Under the pieces are notes generated by a model, which was not told the DNA's origin, did no database searches, and saw only the letters and a list, made by a program, of their open reading frames with translations. DNA of 64,000 nt from Microglena sp. YARC (lineage: Eukaryota > Chlorophyta > Chlorophyceae > Chlamydomonadales > Chlamydomonadaceae), in assembly GCA_022414725.1 (NCBI GenBank), contig CM039464.1, positions 54,462,182 to 54,526,181 on the forward strand, given 5' to 3'. Position numbers and translations under genes: made by a program. The first letter of the stretch is position 1; every line of letters starts with the position of its first letter. Positions 40,906 to 49,999 of this stretch are shown in pieces.

Positions 40906-41720
40906 AGCAGTCTTGGACGTGTGCAGCAGGCAGAGTCTGGCCGCGTCCTTCGGGTCGTCGAATGTGTCAAGTGCGGCCTTGTGCACCTGCATCGCGCGCT
41001 CCTGGCTGAGCGAGACGACGACGACGTTCCTGCCTGCGATGATGTCGTCTCGGATCTGCGCGCTCCATGTCACCTCGTCCTTCGATATGGCGAATGTGCG
41101 CGCGTTCTCTGTGCTCCGGTAGTCGTTGACGACGAGCAGGTTGCGCAAGCCGGCCTGCTTGAGGAATTCTTTCGTGACGCTGCCCCATGTCGCGTCCATT
41201 GTGACGACGCCGGTTGTCGTCGCGTTGAGCGTGTCCGCCAGCCCCTGTATCTCAGCAAATGGGTTGACGACGGTTGGCGACATGAAGTGTCGCAGCAGCG
41301 ACTCCACCTCGTCGAGCACAACTATGTCAAAGCCCGATGTGAGGTATCACATGCACATGTGCTCTGCGAGCCTGTGTAGCGACTCGATCTGGCAGATGAC
41401 GCGCGGTGTCTTGTCCCTTCGCCTGAGGTCCTGTGGGGTGACGTCGGCGTCTAGGTATGATACAAATCCCTTGCGCGCCAGTTTTCTCTTGTGCTCTAGC
41501 GCGAGCGACTGTCGGTATGTGACGACGAGCACGGTCTTGTCCTCGCCCACGCGTTCTAGGAGTGCGTCTAGCATGGTGGACTTTCCTGACCCCATCGGGC
41601 TGCGCACTGAGAGCGTGTTGACGTCCTTGCGCTCCGTGTCTAACCACACGTCGACCGCGCTGCTGCATCTCTAGGCATGCGTCGATGTCTATGTACCTAC
41701 TGTTGACGTGCACGGCTCCC

Positions 41721-42885
41721 GCGTCCCACGCGTCGCCTGCTGGTTCCGCGAGTCTTCCGATGCACGCGGGCGCGTGGTTGTCGGCAGGTGGCGGAGAAGC
41801 ACTTTACGAGGCAGTTTTCCTGCTGTGTCTACGAAGCATCGCATGTTCTGCTCTCCGTTGTGTATGTTTCCTGTGTAGCACGGTTCACTCCTGTCACTTG
41901 TAGTTGAACCTGACGCCTACGGCTCGATCGAATGCGTCTCTGCGGGTCGTCTGTCGTGGAATGCTGACGGGTGCATGTCTCGTCTAAGTAGGTCGAGCAT
42001 GCGCACGATTATGTCGGCGCGTCGGACGTGCGGTTCCTTCTCTACGGCCTTTGCGATGATGGTTCCCGCCGCTCTGACTGCGTCTGCGACTGTTTGCGTG
42101 CGCGGTCGTGCCGGCCATGCGATCCCGTTCTTCTTGACGTATCTCGGTATGTGCTCTGGCACCTGTATGACTGCGGCATCCTTTGGCACGTTTGAGATGA
42201 CTGTCCTGAGTGCTGTGTCTGGGTCATCCTTGTGGTGCTGCTTTAGCGGGACGAGGACCGAGTCCGCGTCCTTGTTGAACTTGCACGACCCTAGCATGCG
42301 CATCTCCCTGTCCCTTGTGTACACGCCTATGTCTACGAGCTTCCCGACTCCGTTTGGGTCTAGCTGCTGCAGTCTCATGGCGTGGTGTGCTGCGCCTGTG
42401 GTGTCTGACTGGTGGTTGCTGCTGTACACGTGGAGCGGCGTTCCTTCTCTCTTCGTGTCGATGATGAGGTGCAGGCTGAGCTTCTTGGCGTTTGGGCTGA
42501 CGAGCCATATGAGGTCGTTGTCGACGTCGATCTGTATTCCGTAGTCGTTGCTGAAGATCATCTTGATTGCGTCCTCTGTGTGTGAGACCAACTCGGCGAC
42601 GTCTGGGAAGGGCACCTGGTCGTTCGGAAGTGGCGGACCGTCGATGTCAAGGTACGGCTTGCATGGCTTTCCGAACGGTATGATCTCGAACGCGTGTCTC
42701 GCGTGTCCCTTGAGTCTTTGCAGCGCCTTGTTTGCGTCTGTCCATTCCTTGTAGCATTCGAACTGTCTCCATCCACTGAACGGGTCCTGCAGCTGCATCT
42801 GCGCGCGTGCGTGCATGATCGTCGCATCTGCCTGCATGCTCGCCTTTGCGCCTGCGCCCCTGTGCCAGTTTGCTCCCAGCCCCAT
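41721..42885 (-). CDS. UL52-type primase-polymerase (AEP superfamily)
   Basis: The open frame 42885-41917 starts at ATG and encodes 322 residues with archaeo-eukaryotic primase features. These are YLDIDGPP at about 79-85 (the two metal-binding aspartates D80 and D82), KLSLHLIID at 135-143 (the SxH motif), and DIGVYTRDREMRMLGSCK at 185-202 (the third acidic residue, then the nucleotide-contacting arginines and lysine). Beyond the stop at 41917 another frame shows CYTGNIHNG..RCF, and a third frame shows KCFSATC. Together these resemble the C-terminal zinc-binding domain of herpes UL52-like primases, so a frameshift has probably cut the gene short. Such enzymes make primers or short DNA for viral replication, and the neighbouring helicase fits that job. 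The family call is firm; viral origin is inferred from the neighbourhood. Confidence 0.8.
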
Positions 42886-43191
42886 GATGGGTGGGCATGG
42901 CGCTAAGTTGGCCTTGGTTGTTTGTTACGTCCGTCGTCGCATCGTTTTCAACCTTGTTCAGTCGATAATCCAATTGCGTGGTTGAAATGGTGATTCGTGT
43001 GGATAACCCTTTGGTCTGATACATCTACATTTTGCTTACTCTGATCCTGTTTACACCATAAAACATGTCAGATCCTGCACACGAGTCCGCATTCAATTCC
43101 GTGCTTGACCTCCAAGCAGATATAGCAAAGCGGGTTTTAGAAGTGTGACTTTGGGTACCACTTTTACAATTTCACAATTCACCCTGTGGGT

Positions 43192-43322
43192 CAAGCAGAC
43201 GTCTGCTTGAGACTACACGTGTTTCCGCGAGTCATCAGCTGAATTCCACTGCCCCACTCCGTGGGTCCCGCGATTCCCCTTTCATAATCCCGAAATAGTT
43301 GTCAAGCAGACTTCTGCTTGAG
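43192..43322. terminator. Island palindromes, copies 2 and 3
   Basis: CAAGCAGACGTCTGCTTGAG at 43192-43211 is a perfect palindrome over 16 bases. CAAGCAGACTTCTGCTTGAG at 43303-43322 follows TTCATAATCCCGAAATAGTTGT. They lie between the start of the primase gene and the tRNA-like gene plus nuclease cassette. Confidence 0.5.
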
Positions 43323-43524
43323 GTTTGTTTCTGTAGAGAGAGGATAACGTTACACACACAGCAAAACAATGCTGCTACTGTAGAGAGAGAGAGGGAACGT
43401 TACATCCATCTGGGGGAGAGGGGGAACGTTACATACTCAGCAAAACAATGCCGAGACCTATATGGATCAAAGTTGTTTACACTCTTTTTTATTAAAACAA
43501 TAGTTTAGTTGCTAATCTGTCAAC

Positions 43525-43620
43525 GGGGTTGTAGCTCAGTTGTATAGCGTGAGGTTAAGCCAATTTTCTTCATTCCTTGATCATGTCGCCCACTGATGGG
43601 TTCGAATCTCGGTACCTCCA
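43525..43620 (+). tRNA. Degenerate tRNA-like sequence (cassette A)
   Basis: It begins GGGGTTGTAGCTCAGTTG, has AAGCCAATTTTCTTC in the middle like the cassette B copy, and ends with a GGGTTCGAATCTC T-arm and GTACCTCCA. Acceptor pairing has mismatches and the D stem is only about three pairs, so it is probably not a working tRNA. Confidence 0.4.
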
Positions 43621-43682
43621 GTGTTTTGCCAAAGTTCCACCTTCAGTTAATCAAGTCACCTGAGTTAATTAAGTTAACTAAG

Positions 43683-44257
43683 TTAGTCAATTTCCTGGCT
43701 GCGGATATCTTGACTGAAGACGCGTCCACCGCGATCCACAGCTGTCACGATCATACGACGAATTGTCACAGATCCAAGTGTTGTTCCGTCTTTCATGTCA
43801 ATGTTGATGAGATGCGGTATCCAGGACGAAAGTCTACTCGCGCACATAGTGGCCTGATGTATGGCTTTCAACACCTTGGCATTTCCAGTTTTGGCAGGGG
43901 CTTTGAGGATTTTCGTCTCCACCACGAAAAGTGTGTTAATAGCATGTGAGAATACAAGGGCGTCCCCGTTGGCGCGCTTGAAGCAGCCGTCATCGAAGAC
44001 GTACTCCACAGCGACGAGGAACAAACGTGACGATGGGGATGTGTGGTGTTTTTGTTTAATTAGGTGGTGCAATGCGTTATACTCCAAGACGCGTGGATCG
44101 CCGAAGTAGCCGATGACGTCCGCAGTGCATTGAGACGGCTGACATTCCGGCAGTGGAGGCGATCAAGAAACTTGGATGTGTCGAGACTGTCCATGTCCAG
44201 TGCCCTTCCTAGTTGGCGGACTGGCTTTGAAATGGGCTGACAAGGTTGTGTCGGCAT
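43683..44257 (-). pseudogene. PD-(D/E)XK-like nuclease, cassette A copy
   Basis: ATG at 44257 opens a frame (PISKPVRQLGRALDMDSL..KFLDRLHCRNVSRLNALR) that shifts near 44110 into 44087-43683. The second part reads YVFDDG, then GDALVFSHAINTLFVVETKILKAP, then KVLKAIHQATMCASRL. The order D, hydrophobic strand, ETK, and a downstream Q is the usual core of PD-(D/E)XK nucleases such as resolvases and homing-type enzymes. A close relative lies at 46015-46607 with its break elsewhere. The gene converges on the tRNA-like sequence at 43525. Specific function is unknown, and the nuclease call rests on this one motif. Confidence 0.5.
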
Positions 44258-44355
44258 CGCGTCGATGAAGGCTCTTTTCTTTGCGCATACGTGGATGTGG
44301 CAATGACTCCAATCTCAAAAGAAGGCTTTACATATCCGTCTGTGTGGCGTGTGGA

Positions 44356-44378
44356 AAGAGAGAGAGAGAGAGATAGAA

Positions 44379-44412
<34 letters not shown>

Positions 44413-44420
44413 GGATAGAT
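44356..44420. repeat. GA microsatellite
   Basis: Imperfect GAGA run that creates R/E-rich and S/L-rich frames on the two strands. Confidence 0.9.
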
Positions 44421-44739
44421 ATTCGCGTGTGTATGTATTTTGCGTTATTTGTAGATGGAAGAAAGGAAAGAGGAGGGTGGTGTGCGAATGACGCGCTAGG
44501 GAAGAGGATGATGAGGAGAAGAAAAGAAAAATATGCAGTCTCGGGGCGAGGAGGGTCTTTTATGATGCCCGGCGATCGTACCTCCAGCAATACACAAGGA
44601 TTGGGCATGCCTGTGTACGCAAAGCGCCGGTCCCTTTAATATGAGTGAGTGAGTGATTGAGTGATGTACGATGAAGAAGAGTCGTCTACATGTGTTCCGC
44701 CGTTTGCGTGTGTCAATGAGTGTCCTGCGTGTGCCATTC

Positions 44740-44905
44740 GGTGTCCGATACATTCGACAGTGTTCCGCCGTTTGCGTGTGTACTCTGATACATTCGACAG
44801 TGTTCCGCATCTTGTGTACTCCGATACATTCGACAGTGTTCTGCCGTTTGCGTGTGTACTCCGATACATTCGACAGTGTTCTGCCGTTTGCGTGTGTCCT
44901 CCGAT
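44740..44905. repeat. Tandem repeat, about 42-bp unit
   Basis: Four copies of GATACATTCGACAGTGTTC followed by a GCCGTTTGCGTGTGT segment. The reverse-strand ORF across it is repeat-driven. Confidence 0.85.
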
Positions 44906-45013
44906 GGACAAGTCAGATCCTATGACACGTGTTTCCGCGAGTCCGCAGCTGAATTCCCCTGCCCCACTCCGTGGGTCCCGCGATTCCTCTTTCATAATCC
45001 CGGAATAGTTTGT

Positions 45014-45033
45014 TAAGCAGACGCCTGCTTGAG
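45014..45033. terminator. Island palindrome, copy 4
   Basis: TAAGCAGACGCCTGCTTGAG lies 8 bp beyond the stop codon of the minus-strand coiled-coil gene and is preceded on the plus strand by CTCTTTCATAATCCCGGAAT. Confidence 0.55.
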
Positions 45034-45041
45034 ACGACAGC

Positions 45042-45584
45042 TCATGAAAGATGAATCGCGGAATCGAGGCATGACTCCTGAATGTTGGGGAAGGGGATTC
45101 CGTATCGTTTGCAAAGATCCTCATTGAGACGCCTGTCATGATCGTTCAGGGAATTCCATTGCTCGGCAGTCATGCTTGACAGTTCGTACCTCAGTTGCTT
45201 CTCAAGTGCTTCTGCGCGCTCAGTCTCAATCTTCAGTCTAGCAACATATGCCTTATTTCGAGCGCGCTCAGTCTCAAGCTCAATCTCCAGACTAGTCACT
45301 CGAGAAGCATCTGCCTTCTTTAGAGAGTGCTCAGTCTCAGTCTCAAGCTCAGTCTCAAGCTCAAGCTTCAGTCGAGCAGCATCTGCCTTATTTTGAGCGC
45401 GCTCAGTCTCAAGCTCAATCTTCAGTCGAGCTATGTAAATAAAAGCGAAGGTAGCGATGCAGATAGGTATTAGTAGAGAAAAACACTTGTCAATCATATT
45501 GATTGATTGTTTATAAAGTATAGCTTTCCACTTGTTGTCCACAATAAGCGCAAGATAGCGTTTCAACTTCCAATTACGTAACAT
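45042..45584 (-). CDS. Membrane-anchored coiled-coil protein, unknown function
   Basis: A 180-residue ORF starts at ATG. It has a short basic N-terminus, one hydrophobic segment (CFSLLIPICIATFAFIYIA, about residues 33-51), then around 80 residues of heptad-like repeats (RLKIELETERAQNKADAA, variants occurring three times), and a C-terminal DRRLNEDLCKRYGIPFPN. The layout suggests a membrane protein with a long helical stalk. I do not recognise the family. A palindrome lies just after the stop. A broken copy lies at about 34.0-34.9 kb beside the assembly gap. Confidence 0.6.
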   Translation of the reverse strand: MLRNWKLKRYLALIVDNKWKAILYKQSINMIDKCFSLLIPICIATFAFIYIARLKIELETERAQNKADAARLKLELETELETETEHSLKKADASRVTSLEIELETERARNKAYVARLKIETERAEALEKQLRYELSSMTAEQWNSLNDHDRRLNEDLCKRYGIPFPNIQESCLDSAIHLS

Positions 45585-45857
45585 TACATTACATACAGTA
45601 GTACCCTTTTACATATATAGAATTTTTTGCCTGAATTTTTTTTCTCATCTCCCCATTCCTTGATGGATTGGTGTCGTCTGCTTTTTAATAATCGAGGGCG
45701 GCATGCGTCACAGAAGACTGGGGGCAAACTGGCACAGGGGCGCAGGCGCAAAGGCGAGCATGCAGGCAGATGCGACGAGTATGGGAAGTAGTACCCTTTT
45801 ACATAAAGTGGTAGTAATATAGATAATATATATAAGGAGCTTTATGCATCTACGTCT

Positions 45858-45967
45858 GGGGTTGTAGCTCAATGGTTGAGCGAAAGGTAAGGGCAATTTT
45901 CTTCTTTTCCCGTCAATCTCATGGTGCCCGATACCAACAGACCCGGGTTCGATTCTCAGCAACTCCA
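45858..45967 (+). tRNA. tRNA-like gene with probable intron (cassette B)
   Basis: Acceptor GGGGTTG (45858-45864) pairs with CAACTCC (45960-45966) with one G-U pair. The D arm GCTC..GAGC and T arm with GGTTCGATTC are in place. The 110-nt length leaves about 37 extra bases in the anticodon region, where GGTA/TACC and GGGC/GCCC could form an extended helix. That looks like an intron, and I cannot assign the anticodon with confidence. The same sequence starts again at 35308 next to the gap. Confidence 0.55.
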
Positions 45968-46014
45968 CAATTTTGCCAAAGTTCCACCTTAAATGGGTCT
46001 TCCTCCTCCAATTC

Positions 46015-46607
46015 TTAGTAAATTTCCTGGCTGTGGATATCTTGACAGAAGACGCGTCCACCGCGATTCACAGCTGTCACGATCATACGAGAAATTGTCA
46101 CACATCCAAGTGAGGTTCCGTCTTTCAGGTCCATGTTTATGAGATGCGGTAGCCAGGACAAAAGTCTAGTCGCGCACATAGTGGCCTGCTGTATGGCTTT
46201 CAACACCTTGTCATGTCCATACTGGGCAGGGGGGGCTTTGAGGATTTTCGCCTCCACAACGAAAAGGGTGTTGATAGCATGTGAGAATACAAGGGCCCCC
46301 GTTGGCGATCTTGCAGCAGCCGTCATCGAAGAAGTACTCCACAGCGACGAGGAACAAACGTGACGGTGGGATGTGTGGTGTCTTTTTTAATAAGGTGAAG
46401 CAATGCGTTATACTTCAAGATGCGTGGATCACCGGAAACAGCCGATGACGCCCGCAGTGCATGGAGACGGCTGACATTCTGGCAGTGGAGGCGATTAAGA
46501 AACTTGGTTGTGCCGAGACTGTCCATGTCCAGCGACAACGCCTTTCCTAGTTTGCGGACTGGTTTTGAAATGGGCTGACAAGGCGGGATATATATATCGG
46601 TCGGCAT
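46015..46607 (-). pseudogene. PD-(D/E)XK-like nuclease, cassette B copy
   Basis: The N-terminal half is open from ATG at 46607 through the LKYNALLHLIKK region and shifts frame near 46330. The C-terminal half (46326-46015) carries GALVFSHAINTLFVVEAKILKAP and KVLKAIQQATMCATRLLSWLPHLI. Compared with 43683-44257 the protein is clearly homologous along its whole length, but the break is in a different place, so each copy is intact where the other is broken. It again converges on a tRNA-like gene, 48 bp away. Confidence 0.5.
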
Positions 46608-46689
46608 CGCGTCGATGAATACTCTTTTTCTTCGCGCAATCGCGCAATGGTTTTTATAAGGTCATGGATATGGTATGGATTTTGCGTTG

Positions 46690-47000
46690 TTTACACTCGA
46701 ACCACGTGTGTAAACAAGTCATATCCGACACATGTCCCCATGCGCCTCGAACCACGTGTGTAAACAAGTCATATCCGACACATGTCCCCATGCGCCTCGA
46801 AAAATACGAACCCTACTTGACGCACCCAGGCCAAGCCACACCCAGCCATGTCAATCTTAACCAAGTACCGAAGTACTCCAATTCTTCGCTCACGAACTCA
46901 GTGTGTTAGGGAGTATCCAGCGAAATCCGAAAGCTAATTCCGAGGGTGAACTCAGTGTGTTAGGGAGCATCCAGCGAACTCCGAAAGCTAATTCCGAGGG
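46690..47000. repeat. Two direct-repeat pairs (50 and 54 bp)
   Basis: CGAACCACGTGTGTAAACAA..CCCCATGCGCCT occurs twice at 46695-46798. GAACTCAGTGTGTTAGGGAG..ATTCCGAGGGT occurs twice at about 46895-47002. Confidence 0.85.
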
Positions 47001-47029
47001 TGAGTTCAATAGTAGCAGTCATCGAGATC

Positions 47030-47310
47030 TAGTCATGGTTACTTTCATTGCTGCTAGTATTTGCGAGGCTTGCTAGCTCTATGGCTCCACCTACGAAAGC
47101 ATTATCCAGTCATGGTTACTTTCATTGATGCTAGTATTTGCGAAGTTCGCGTTTGGATTGCGCTGGCTTGCTAGCTCTATGGCTCCACCTGCGAAAGCAT
47201 TATCCAGTCATGGTTACTTTCATTGCTGCTAGTATTTGCGAAGTTCGCGTTTGGATTGCGCTGGCTTGCTAGCTCTATGGCTCCACCTGCGAAAGCATTA
47301 TCCAGTTATT
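47030..47310. repeat. Tandem repeat, about 95-bp unit
   Basis: Three copies contain TCATGGTTACTTTCATTG, GCTAGTATTTGCGA and TGGCTTGCTAGCTCTATGGC. The first copy lacks the AAGTTCGCGTTTGGATTGCG segment. Confidence 0.85.
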
Positions 47311-47382
47311 GATTGCGAAGATTGTGCTGGCTGCGAAAGCATGAGCTGACCAACCATCCGCCCATGTTCGCAGGCACTGAAG

Positions 47383-47748
47383 ATGGCTATGAAGAAGAAA
47401 GGGTCTATCAAGATTCAGCTCCGAACTGCAATGTGTATGGATTTCGAGTATGTAGGAAGTTTGCTGTACATAAAGCATGGCAACTTTTGCATCATCGACG
47501 AGGATGGTGGCGAGGATGTCGACAGAGAAGGGGGTCGACTGCGAGATTTGAAGCACTCGTCATCTCCAGATTTTCGTGTCCTAATTATGGAGATGTTTGG
47601 TATGCCTCTCCCTTTGCTGGTGAATTGCAGGGATTGCCCTGCAAATGCAGTTTTGACAGTCGATCACTCGACTACATTCGGAGCCTGTAACTGTGGTGTA
47701 TGCCCACTTAGCATGGCGGCGGGTGGGGCTGGAGATGGAGGTCGATGA
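47383..47748 (+). CDS. Small ORF, unknown
   Basis: 121 codons from ATG, with a basic N-terminus (MAMKKKGSIKIQ), an acidic middle (DEDGGEDVD) and a cysteine-containing C-terminal part (NCRDCPAN, GACNCGVCPL). The cysteine pairs could bind a metal. No family recognised. It overlaps another frame, so the call is weak. Confidence 0.3.
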   Translation: MAMKKKGSIKIQLRTAMCMDFEYVGSLLYIKHGNFCIIDEDGGEDVDREGGRLRDLKHSSSPDFRVLIMEMFGMPLPLLVNCRDCPANAVLTVDHSTTFGACNCGVCPLSMAAGGAGDGGR

Positions 47749-48097
47749 GGTTGGGGATGGAGATGGAGATCTATTGATTGAGAGCTATTGTAACCAGTTG
47801 CATCCGCCCACTCTTCTCCTTGTCCCACTCCTTGTCCCGCTCCTTGTCCCTGTGACACTCCAGGGAGTGTCTTTTTGAATTTGTATGAGTCGTTCAGGAG
47901 GCTCTAAATTCTGAAATTAAAAATCCTCCGGGAGGAAGGAACGCCCATTACATGCATAATCGTCCACACTGCGTGTAGACCGTGGGCGAGCAGGGAGTAG
48001 TGGGACACCTTGTATTTCACTACCATTTTGCTTCGTGGGTTTAAGTAAATCAGGCCAAAAAACATAAGGCGATGATAATTATAAAAGAAAAACTAAG

Positions 48098-48460
48098 ATG
48101 AACGCTTGTCGCTTGGTTATTCAGGCATCCACTCACCCAGTGTCTGATATAGATAGAGTTGTTTCGCGTCAAGACTGCTACATACATGTCGATCTGAACA
48201 GGGAGATATGTGAAGACTTCAACGAAATAAAAGTTGATTTACCTTACATGCAAACAACTAGAGAACCAGGGAGATTGCAGGTGTTCAAAGAAAATGATTT
48301 CTTGCATGCAATTAATAACATGAGTCAAACGTCTCCACATAGTATCGAAAAAGCCCTCCGATTTGCTAACATATTCGGACTACATTCAACTGAGCTACAC
48401 TTTCTTAGAATTTGCAGTAAACATAAACTGCACTTGAACAAGTATCTATTTACCGATTAA
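48098..48460 (+). CDS. Unknown island protein, 120 residues
   Basis: ATG-started ORF after an AT-rich leader (TAATTATAAAAGAAAAACTA). It is soluble-looking with no repeats or membrane segment. Features are DIDRVVSRQDCYIHVDLNRE and a C-terminal IEKALRFANIFGLHS region likely to be helical. I do not recognise it. A palindrome lies 160 bp after its stop, between it and the convergent ORF at 48754-49227. Confidence 0.45.
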   Translation: MNACRLVIQASTHPVSDIDRVVSRQDCYIHVDLNREICEDFNEIKVDLPYMQTTREPGRLQVFKENDFLHAINNMSQTSPHSIEKALRFANIFGLHSTELHFLRICSKHKLHLNKYLFTD

Positions 48461-48619
48461 TAAGCAAATATGAAATGAAGGAAAAACCACAGGGCCTTTG
48501 TAGAATTCGGCGGCTGAATGCCACTCGACGAAATACTAAAATGAAACCGCTAAAATGAAATCCCTCTGCACCGCTACACGGTGCCCGCGCTCCTCCCTTC
48601 ATAAATTCACTAGGGTTGT

Positions 48620-48637
48620 CAAGCAGAAGCCTGTTTG
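48620..48637. terminator. Island palindrome, copy 5
   Basis: CAAGCAGAAGCCTGTTTG, with one arm mismatch. It is preceded by a CACCGCTACACGGTG hairpin and CACTAGGGTTGT, the same context as the copy at 56249. It lies between convergent ORFs. Confidence 0.5.
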
Positions 48638-48753
48638 CTACACACGACTTTCTCTTGAGTAGTTATAATTTAATTCTGCGATTTTTTTAACGACTTTTTA
48701 GGGGGGGGGGAACTAACCTTTTGTTTCCAAAATAGGGGGCCTGAGCATCTTCC

Positions 48754-49227
48754 TCATCCGGTGATACCAGGAGGCAAAGTAGTACCATTCCCTTTTAATC
48801 CAATAATCATGTACAACTCCATGACACAATGGATCAACCCCATGCCTGCCTTCCAATCCCTCCCTGCACAAGAGCGGCATGGCCACTTGGTTGAAGGACT
48901 TGCAGGGCAGTCTGAAGCACCAATTTCTCCGTTGAGTTGATGACCCACCTTTGTGCAATCACAATCACAAGCGTCGTGTGTTATACTAATGATGTTGTCT
49001 AGGTTGTTAAAATGGCTATAGAGACAACAAAGCAAATCATACCGGTTGTTGTTTCTCAGCAGGGCTACGGCAGCTTCAACAGCCGCATGCGCCACCCGCA
49101 CTGCCTCATCAGCTCGCTCAGCAGTTTGGACAAGTGCAGCCAATGCAGCATTCTTGTGTGTCCCTCCGTCAGCGATGATGATGCCTAGCTGAGCTGGTGA
49201 TGTATTAGTGAAGTCCATGCTTATCAT
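48754..49227 (-). CDS. Unknown island protein, about 157 residues
   Basis: From ATG at 49227 the ORF encodes an alanine-rich helical N-terminal half (NAALAALVQTAERADEAVRV, AHAAVEAAVALL) and a second half with paired cysteines (DACDCDCTK, WPCRSCAG). A further in-frame ATG at 49219 is an alternative start. The family is unknown. The open frame extends upstream to 49266 but without an ATG. Confidence 0.4.
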   Translation of the reverse strand: MISMDFTNTSPAQLGIIIADGGTHKNAALAALVQTAERADEAVRVAHAAVEAAVALLRNNNRYDLLCCLYSHFNNLDNIISITHDACDCDCTKVGHQLNGEIGASDCPASPSTKWPCRSCAGRDWKAGMGLIHCVMELYMIIGLKGNGTTLPPGITG

Positions 49228-49395
49228 CTGTGTGCATGAAAAAATGAAAGCAGTTCTGACAAACAAGATACTGTTCCGCCGACTGTAGGCTTTAAGTAAT
49301 ACCGGCCATGTTTATTTTTCACAAGTATAAAAAATCAAGACTATGCCTGGTATATTGCTTTGCGCACCCTATATCTTCTGTGTAAAACAGAAACA

Positions 49396-49872
49396 ATGGA
49401 TAACTTCAAGAAGTTGGAGACAAGCATGTACGTGTGTTTCACAGTTTCAGGCAGTACGTGGGATGACAGGAGCAACAAGTTTATTTTAAATGGAACGGTG
49501 GTATTCGATAATGAGGATGGCGCCAAGAAATGTTTAGAAATACTCGACCTGTACAAAGAGACATTCTACTTCAGGCGTACATCGAACGTGATGAATAAGA
49601 CTATGTTCACGTTTGACGGCACGACAATCCACCTATTATCTGGTGCCAAAATTGAGTACGACCAGAATGCTGCTCGATTGAAGAAGATTGCAGAGATAGA
49701 AAAGACGTACACGGCAAACACGTGGGAATACATGGACGATTACGTAAGGCTATTCGGGTATCGTCCGCTCAGGAAAAGGGCATTCTGGAGCTGCTTGCTG
49801 TTATGTTTTTCGTGCAGTTGTATATTCTGTATCGATCCATGCTATTACGAAGCTAAATATCCTCGCACGTAG
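49396..49872 (+). CDS. Unknown island membrane protein
   Basis: From ATG at 49396 (MDNFKKLETS) the ORF encodes about 158 residues: a mixed beta-rich body (YVCFTVSGSTW, FILNGTVVFD, TFDGTTIHLLSGAKIEYD), a helical stretch, and a cysteine-rich hydrophobic C-terminal segment (WSCLLLCFSCSCIFCI) that could anchor it in a membrane. The body has the look of a small fold with two similar beta sheets, but I cannot name the family. A palindrome lies 62 bp after the stop. Confidence 0.45.
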   Translation: MDNFKKLETSMYVCFTVSGSTWDDRSNKFILNGTVVFDNEDGAKKCLEILDLYKETFYFRRTSNVMNKTMFTFDGTTIHLLSGAKIEYDQNAARLKKIAEIEKTYTANTWEYMDDYVRLFGYRPLRKRAFWSCLLLCFSCSCIFCIDPCYYEAKYPRT

Positions 49873-49933
49873 GTGAGCTCATGCACCCCCCAACGTTTTT
49901 CCCAAAGCAACGATCTGCAACAACTAGGGTTGT

Positions 49934-49952
49934 CAAGCAGAAGCCTGCTTGA
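49934..49952. terminator. Island palindrome, copy 6
   Basis: CAAGCAGAAGCCTGCTTGA lies 62 bp after the stop of the plus-strand ORF ending at 49872 and 48 bp after the stop of the minus-strand ORF ending at 50000, exactly between convergent genes. Confidence 0.6.
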
Positions 49953-49999
49953 TACACACGGCTTTCTTTTGAGTAAATGCGGTTGCGTAAGACCCTGCC

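Larger units (their letters stand above)
39379..41720 (-). pseudogene. Origin-binding-type superfamily 2 helicase, broken
   Basis: Pieces follow in order on the minus strand. NSRYIDIDACLEM (near 41700) precedes a frameshift. RSPMGSGKST (Walker A) and VICQIESLHRL lie in 41649-41347, and MLDEVESLLRHF (a DExx-type Walker B) in 41319-40903. That piece runs out at CLLHTSKTA. The segment expected to hold the later helicase motifs is missing and replaced by a 145-bp tandem repeat. Sequence resumes from 40598 (FADLLEHAGHRVDLG), shifts frame near 40220 and again near 39940, and ends with the block duplicated at 38320-38757. The motif style matches herpes UL9-like and giant-virus origin-binding helicases, which open replication origins. 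It directly follows the primase-polymerase and may have been one polypeptide with it. As read it cannot be functional. Confidence 0.7.

Noticed and set aside
44349..44639. R/E-rich 96-codon ORF
   Set aside because: Driven by a GA microsatellite and absent of any conserved feature.
44636..45139. 167-codon minus-strand ORF
   Set aside because: Most of it is the 42-bp tandem repeat (RTLSNVSEYT-like units), and it overlaps the better-supported coiled-coil gene end.
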